Assembly (NCBI GenBank): GCA_044342535.1
Contig: JBIIPQ010000130.1
Location: 1-10,417 of the forward strand
Length of the DNA stretch: 10,417 bases
Reading direction: 5' to 3'
From: UBA4615 sp044342535
Lineage (GTDB): Bacteria > Pseudomonadota > Gammaproteobacteria > Burkholderiales > Burkholderiaceae_E
Positions within the stretch are counted from its first letter, which is position 1. Each line of letters starts with the position of its first letter. This document shows, piece by piece, positions 6,036-10,417 of the stretch. The translations under genes were made by a program, and so were the position numbers. The notes beneath the pieces were generated by a model. It saw nothing but the letters and a program-made list of their open reading frames with translations, was not told the DNA's origin and ran no database searches.

Positions 6036-8099
6036 ATGAAATCGACCCCCTGGCACCGACCCGCCTTGACCGCAACAGCCTCGCTCGCAGCAGCCCTGCT
6101 CTACGGCTGCGGCGGCGGTGGCGGCACCGACACGCCGGCAGCCCCGCCGGCGCCTGCGCCCGCGCCCGCGCCTGTGGTGACGACGACCCAGGTCGCCACG
6201 CGCGTGATCGACGGTCCGATCCGCAACGCGCTCGTCTGCCTGGACGTGAACGCCAACAGCGCATGCGACGCGAACGAACCCTCGGCTCGCACCAACGCGG
6301 CCGGCGACGCGGCGCTGACGGTCCCGAACGCGGACGTGGGCAAGTACAGCGTCATCGCCGTCGTCGGCACCGACGCGGTCGACGTCGATTTCGGTGCCGT
6401 CACGGTGCCGTTCGTCATGAAGGCGCCGGCCGACAAGACGGCGGTGGTGAGCCCGCTGACCACGCTCGTCCAGGCGCACGCCTCGAGCACCGCCACGACC
6501 ACCGAACAGGCCGAGGCGTTCGTGAAGGCCCAGACCGGGCTGTCGGGATCGCTCCTCGCCGACTACACGGCGGCCACCGACTCGGCGGCGACGGCGGCCC
6601 GGCTGCTCGCCCGGCTGGCGGTAATCACCACCCAGCAGCAGACCACCGCCCTGGCGGGCGTCGTCGGGCAGCGCGATCTGTCCGGTTCGACCATCACGAC
6701 GGCCGACGTGCAGAACGCGATCGCGACCAGCCTGCTCGACGTGCTGCCGGCGCTCGGCGCCGCGGTGACCGATCCCTCGGTGACCGACGCCGCTGACAAG
6801 GAAGCGGCCCTGCGGGCCACCGCGACCGACATCGTCACGACCCAGAGTGCGCTGACGCCGGCGACCGCGGTCGCGACGATCGGCGTGGCCCGACTCGTCG
6901 CCACCGCCACGAACGCGGCGCCGGCCACACCCTCGGCCAACGTCTCGATGCGGGCCTTCACCTGGACCGACGCCGGCAATTGGTTCTGGCGCGGCCTGGC
7001 GTCCACCGCCGACGACGCCACGCCCGATGCGAACAACCGGGTCCGCTTCTACGACCGTCGCACGTCGAACGCGAACGGGGTGACACAGGTCTGGGGCAAC
7101 GGCACGACCTACGCGCGTCGGGGCGACCTGCACTGGAGCGGCGACGCCTGGGTCGACTGCCCGTACGGGGAGCGCTCCACCCTGACCGTCCGCGACGTCT
7201 CCGGCGTGGCGAACTTCGACTACTGCCGTGGCCTCAACGTCGGAACGAATCGGTCGTCTACGGTCGACATCTCGGGCCGGACCCTGGCCAGCGTCTGGTC
7301 GGAAATCCGAGCGTTTCCCGGCTCCGACTCGGGCGTGGCCTATGCGGACTGGGGCCCGCCCACCGCCGCTCCGCTCGGCGGCGCGGTGTTTCCCGCCGGC
7401 TCGGTGCTGTCGTACCACAAGTCGACCAGCCTCTCCAACGCGCTCGCCTACGATCCGCTCGCGAGCAACATCGTGATCCAGTTCTCGGCGGCCGTCGCAG
7501 CCGGCGCGAACGTCGTCGGCGGCGGCACCGGCGCCTGCGCGTCGATCGGCCCCGGCACGCCGCTCGCCACCTATTCGGCGCCCGCGCTGACGCTCGACGG
7601 GCTGATCGCGGTGAACCGGGGCACGCCGTGCATCTTCGGCGTCGCGACCGACGCCAACGGATCGAGCGTCGAGAACAACGCCTGGTGGTCGCAGAGCACG
7701 CTCAACCTCGGCACCGTCGCCGGTGCCGCGGTCCGGCCGGCGGGTTCGGGCAACTTCTTCACGACGACCCAGGACATCCGCGTCGCCTTTGGAGAGGCGA
7801 ACACCGTCAAGTACTACAACTGCCTGATCAGGACCTCGGGCGGGACGGGGCGCAACTGCAAGCCCGCCGGCACCGGCACCTACTCGATCACGACGCTCGG
7901 CGACGCGAAGGTCCTCCGGTTCACCTCGTCGCCGGCCTCGGCCGCGAAGCTGAGCAGCGACCGGATCTTCGTGGAGCGCGGCGGCAACGTGTACTTCGGG
8001 TATCTGAGCAAGGCGACGACGACCGACTCGATCCGCCTGAACCTCGTTGCGACGAACGCGGTCTTCGGTCAGCTCGGAATGCCGGCGTTCGTGCCGTGA
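6036..8099 (+). CDS. Large predicted lipoprotein, cysteine-paired, function unknown
   Basis: A 687-residue secreted protein of unknown function. The N-terminus has basic residues, a hydrophobic Ala/Leu core and the lipobox LLYG-C25, so it should be lipidated at Cys25 and anchored in a membrane, probably the outer membrane. A GGGGG run and a Pro/Ala-rich linker (residues about 34-46) follow. Residues about 57-125 look like a small beta-sandwich repeat of the carboxypeptidase-regulatory/SdrD-B type, with D70-V-N-A-N-S-A-C-D-A-N-E resembling a calcium loop. Residues about 125-310 are Ala/Thr-rich and probably helical. The C-terminal half is beta-rich and Trp/Tyr-containing. Eight cysteines besides Cys25 fall in close pairs (68/77, 375/397, 501/532, 596/608), consistent with disulfides outside the cytoplasm. 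No catalytic motif is recognisable. It follows the LuxR-type gene by 213 bases and probably has its own promoter. Confidence 0.85.
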   Translation: MKSTPWHRPALTATASLAAALLYGCGGGGGTDTPAAPPAPAPAPAPVVTTTQVATRVIDGPIRNALVCLDVNANSACDANEPSARTNAAGDAALTVPNADVGKYSVIAVVGTDAVDVDFGAVTVPFVMKAPADKTAVVSPLTTLVQAHASSTATTTEQAEAFVKAQTGLSGSLLADYTAATDSAATAARLLARLAVITTQQQTTALAGVVGQRDLSGSTITTADVQNAIATSLLDVLPALGAAVTDPSVTDAADKEAALRATATDIVTTQSALTPATAVATIGVARLVATATNAAPATPSANVSMRAFTWTDAGNWFWRGLASTADDATPDANNRVRFYDRRTSNANGVTQVWGNGTTYARRGDLHWSGDAWVDCPYGERSTLTVRDVSGVANFDYCRGLNVGTNRSSTVDISGRTLASVWSEIRAFPGSDSGVAYADWGPPTAAPLGGAVFPAGSVLSYHKSTSLSNALAYDPLASNIVIQFSAAVAAGANVVGGGTGACASIGPGTPLATYSAPALTLDGLIAVNRGTPCIFGVATDANGSSVENNAWWSQSTLNLGTVAGAAVRPAGSGNFFTTTQDIRVAFGEANTVKYYNCLIRTSGGTGRNCKPAGTGTYSITTLGDAKVLRFTSSPASAAKLSSDRIFVERGGNVYFGYLSKATTTDSIRLNLVATNAVFGQLGMPAFVP

Positions 8100-8106
8100 C
8101 CGGTGA

Positions 8107-8128
8107 CGTGCGCGCCCGCGCGCGCACG
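8107..8128. terminator. Hairpin between convergent genes, possible bidirectional terminator
   Basis: CGTGCGCGC at 8107-8115 and GCGCGCACG at 8120-8128 form a perfect 9-bp GC stem around a 4-base CCGC loop. It lies in the 41 bases between the lipoprotein stop and the methyltransferase stop, which are read toward each other. That is the expected place for a shared terminator. Neither strand has a T run after the stem, so it may be only a roadblock or a transcript-end stabiliser. Confidence 0.5.
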
Positions 8129-8140
8129 CCTACACGCTGC

Positions 8141-9001
8141 TCAGGGGCGCGCGCGGCGCCCGCTCACCGTGCGCGCCGCGTCCGAGGCCGGCGCCCCCCG
8201 CAGCACATCGTCACGCACCTCGAGCAGCAGCCGGCGCGGCAGGCCGGCACCGCCCGCCGCACCCGCCCCGACATCGAGCGCGAGCCGCGCGCCCTCGAGC
8301 CGCCCCTCGACCGGCCGCACGCGCCGGTCAACGTCGGTCAGCGTCCCGCTGACCACCTGGTGGCGCTGCTCGAGCCGCAGCGTCGCCCGCCCGCCCTCGG
8401 GCAGGCCCTCGAGCGTCCAGTCTCCCGCCACGCGCGCCGGCACGATCCACAGGAACAGCGGGTTCTGCTCCGGCAGCCGCACCGTGCGGTCGGGCTCCCA
8501 GGTGCCCATGCCGAACGAGTTCGACACGACACGCGTGCCCGGGCGCATCGCGAGGATGGTCGGCCTCACCTTCTCGTTGAGCGCCTCGCCGAGGTACAAG
8601 GTGAGCACGGTGGCGGACGAGAAGTCCTCCTTGAAGATGTCGCCGTGGATCATCTTCACGCGGTCCGTCACGCCGGCCCGCTCGGCGTTGCGCTGCGCCA
8701 GCGCGGAGAGCTGCGCGTCGTACTCGATGCCGACGGCCCGAGCGCCGAACCGGCGGGCGGCCCAGATCGGGATCTTGCCGTCCCCCGAGCCGAGGTCGTA
8801 GACGAGGTCGTCGGCGGTCACCCCTGCCAGCTCGAGCATCGGCAGCAGCAGCGTATCGAGCGTCGGCACCCACATCACGTCCTTGCCGCCCTGGCCGACG
8901 AGCGGACGGTAGGTCTCGTCGCCGGCCCCGCCGGTCGTACACGCGGCCAGCGCGGCCGACAGCAGGGTGACGAGGGCGGTGCGGCGGGCAGGCAGGTGCA
9001 T
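8141..9001 (-). CDS. Predicted lipid-anchored class I SAM-dependent methyltransferase
   Basis: A 286-residue protein with a lipoprotein signal: basic start MHLPARR, hydrophobic core VTLLSAALAA, lipobox LAA-C21. A Rossmann-type methyltransferase follows: motif I DLGSGDG at 69-75 binds the SAM amino-acid part, the acidic end of strand 2 is E93 in VGIEYD, and D121 in HGDIF lies near the adenine. The preceding VMWVPTLDT and the later LTLYLGEALNEKVRP and GTRVVSNSF..GTWEPD resemble a bacterial family related to FAM173-type lysine methyltransferases; this is from memory. Residues about 190-286, after FLWIVPARVAGDW, look like a separate beta-rich domain. SAM is not normally present outside the cytoplasm, so an exported methyltransferase is odd: either the signal is not used, or the domain binds something else. 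Its stop is convergent with the lipoprotein gene. It lies 128 bases downstream of the ABC permease and is separated from it by a strong hairpin. Confidence 0.85.
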   Translation of the reverse strand: MHLPARRTALVTLLSAALAACTTGGAGDETYRPLVGQGGKDVMWVPTLDTLLLPMLELAGVTADDLVYDLGSGDGKIPIWAARRFGARAVGIEYDAQLSALAQRNAERAGVTDRVKMIHGDIFKEDFSSATVLTLYLGEALNEKVRPTILAMRPGTRVVSNSFGMGTWEPDRTVRLPEQNPLFLWIVPARVAGDWTLEGLPEGGRATLRLEQRHQVVSGTLTDVDRRVRPVEGRLEGARLALDVGAGAAGGAGLPRRLLLEVRDDVLRGAPASDAARTVSGRRARP

Positions 9002-9080
9002 CGTGCGGGCTCGGCGGGGGGTTGGACGGCGACGCGCGCGAGCTTGACAGTGGCGGCGGCGCGCCGCAAGCGGCGGCCTC

Positions 9081-9110
9081 GGGCGGGGCCGCGCGGGCCG
9101 CGCCCCGCCC
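9081..9110 (-). terminator. GC-rich hairpin downstream of the ABC permease
   Basis: GGGCGGGGC at 9081-9089 pairs perfectly with GCCCCGCCC at 9102-9110, and three further pairs (GCG/CGC) can form inside with one bulged C, leaving a 5-base loop. It begins about 20 bases beyond the permease stop in the direction of transcription, a typical terminator position. No T run follows on the minus strand. The remainder of the 128-base gap holds a 12-base palindrome, GCGGCGCGCCGC at 9056-9067, and must contain any separate promoter for the methyltransferase gene. None is recognisable. Confidence 0.45.
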
Positions 9111-9129
9111 CGGACGCGCGGCCCGGCGC

Positions 9130-9887
9130 TCAGGCCTTGAGCCGATAGCCCGTCCTGAAGATCCAGGTCACCACGCCCAGCGCGGCCACGAGGAACAGCG
9201 CCGTCACGCCGAGGCTGACCGCCAGACTCACGTCGCCCGCGCCGTAGAAGCTCCAGCGAAAGCCGCTCACCAGGTAGACCACCGGGTTGAACAGCGCCAC
9301 CGTCTGCCAGAAGGGCGGCAGCATGTCGATCGAGTAGAAGCTGCCGCCCAGGAAGGTCAGCGGCGTCACGATGAGCAGCGGCACCACCTGCAGCTTCTCG
9401 AAGCCGTCGGCCCAGATGCCGATGATGAAGCCCACCAGGCTGAAGGTCACCGCCGTCAGCACCAGGTAGAGCAGCATCCACATCGGATGGTCGATGCGCA
9501 GCGGCACGAACAGCGCCGCGGTGCCGAGGATGATCAGGCCGATGAAGATCGACTTGGTCGCCGCCGCCCCCACGTAGCCGAGCACGATCTCCAGGCTCGA
9601 GATCGGCGCCGACAGCAGCTCGTAGATCGTGCCGGAGAAACGCGGGAAGTAGATGCCGAAGGAGGCGTTGGAGATGCTCTGCGTGAGCAGCGACAGCATC
9701 ACCAGCCCCGGCACGATAAAGGCGCCGTAGCTGACCCCGCCCACCTCGGGGATCCGCGAGCCGATGGCCGCCCCGAAGACGATGAAGTAGAGCGAGGTGG
9801 AGATCACCGGCGAGATGATGCTGCCCATCAGCGTGCGCCGCGTGCGCGCCATCTCGAAGCCGTAGATCGCGCGGATCGATGCGAGGT

Positions 9888-9891
<4 letters not shown>
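9130..9891 (-). CDS. ABC-2 type transporter permease, YadH-like
   Basis: The 253-residue membrane subunit of an ABC-2 exporter. About six hydrophobic segments are visible, near residues 22-44, 57-77, 104-130, 137-161, 168-186 and 222-245. Family signatures include SPVISTSLYFIVFGAAIGSRI, the FIVPGL segment, the ELLSAPISS coupling region, and LTPLTFLGG-like VTPLTFLGGSFYSIDMLPPFWQ followed by FNPVVYLVSGFRW. These match the YadH/NodJ group, and the length is close to E. coli YadH. Members pair with an ATPase to export lipids, polysaccharides or drugs; the substrate here is unknown. The start is fixed by a perfect AGGAGG 4 bases upstream and by an ATGA overlap with the stop of the ATPase gene, showing translational coupling. 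It should sit in the inner membrane. Confidence 0.93.

Positions 9892-10417
<526 letters not shown>

Noticed and set aside
5955..7418. Long minus-strand open frame opposite the lipoprotein
   Set aside because: Arg/Gly/Val-rich product without motifs. The plus-strand frame has a lipobox and ordered domains.
9044..9049. Perfect TTGACA on the plus strand as a -35 box
   Set aside because: No plus-strand gene follows and no -10 lies at 16-18 bases. The genes on both sides are on the minus strand.
6980..9148. Long plus-strand open frame crossing the lipoprotein end and the methyltransferase
   Set aside because: It crosses two well-supported genes in other frames and gives an Arg-rich sequence with no recognisable fold.

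Overview
The window is about 70% GC with strong G/C preference at third codon positions. It looks like a beta-proteobacterial chromosome, probably Burkholderiales. This is inferred from gene style: a winged-helix plus STAND-ATPase regulator, a lipoprotein with a Gly-rich and Pro/Ala-rich linker after the lipobox, and a YadGH-like ABC-2 exporter. No rRNA, tRNA, CRISPR array or insertion sequence was seen.

Left block (1-5045, + strand): a possible tail of an upstream gene, a divergent cytochrome P450, a large winged-helix/STAND-ATPase/helical-repeat regulator, and a subtilisin-family (S8) serine peptidase with no signal peptide. The P450 and regulator overlap by 8 bases (ATGCCTGA), and the peptidase follows 23 bases later behind a good ribosome-binding site, so the three read as one transcription unit. 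The P450 keeps the heme cysteine and ExxR. It lacks the usual I-helix acid/Thr pair and most of the N-terminal part of the fold.

Middle block (5046-8099, + strand): a 141-base gap carrying a 14-base perfect palindrome and three similar boxes in helical phase, then a PAS-like/LuxR-type regulator. A 213-base gap with a hairpin follows, and then a 687-residue secreted lipoprotein with four putative cysteine pairs.

Right block (8141-10417, - strand): transcription converges on the middle block across 41 bases containing a 9-bp GC hairpin. Read in the minus direction it encodes the 3' part of an ABC ATPase (cut by the window edge at the LSGG signature), its ABC-2 permease (ATGA overlap), a GC-rich hairpin, and a predicted lipid-anchored class I methyltransferase.

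The most interesting points are the P450 / STAND regulator / cytoplasmic subtilase operon, whose members are not an obvious pathway, and a SAM-dependent methyltransferase fold behind a lipoprotein signal. Nothing proves a new system. The operon is the best candidate for follow-up.
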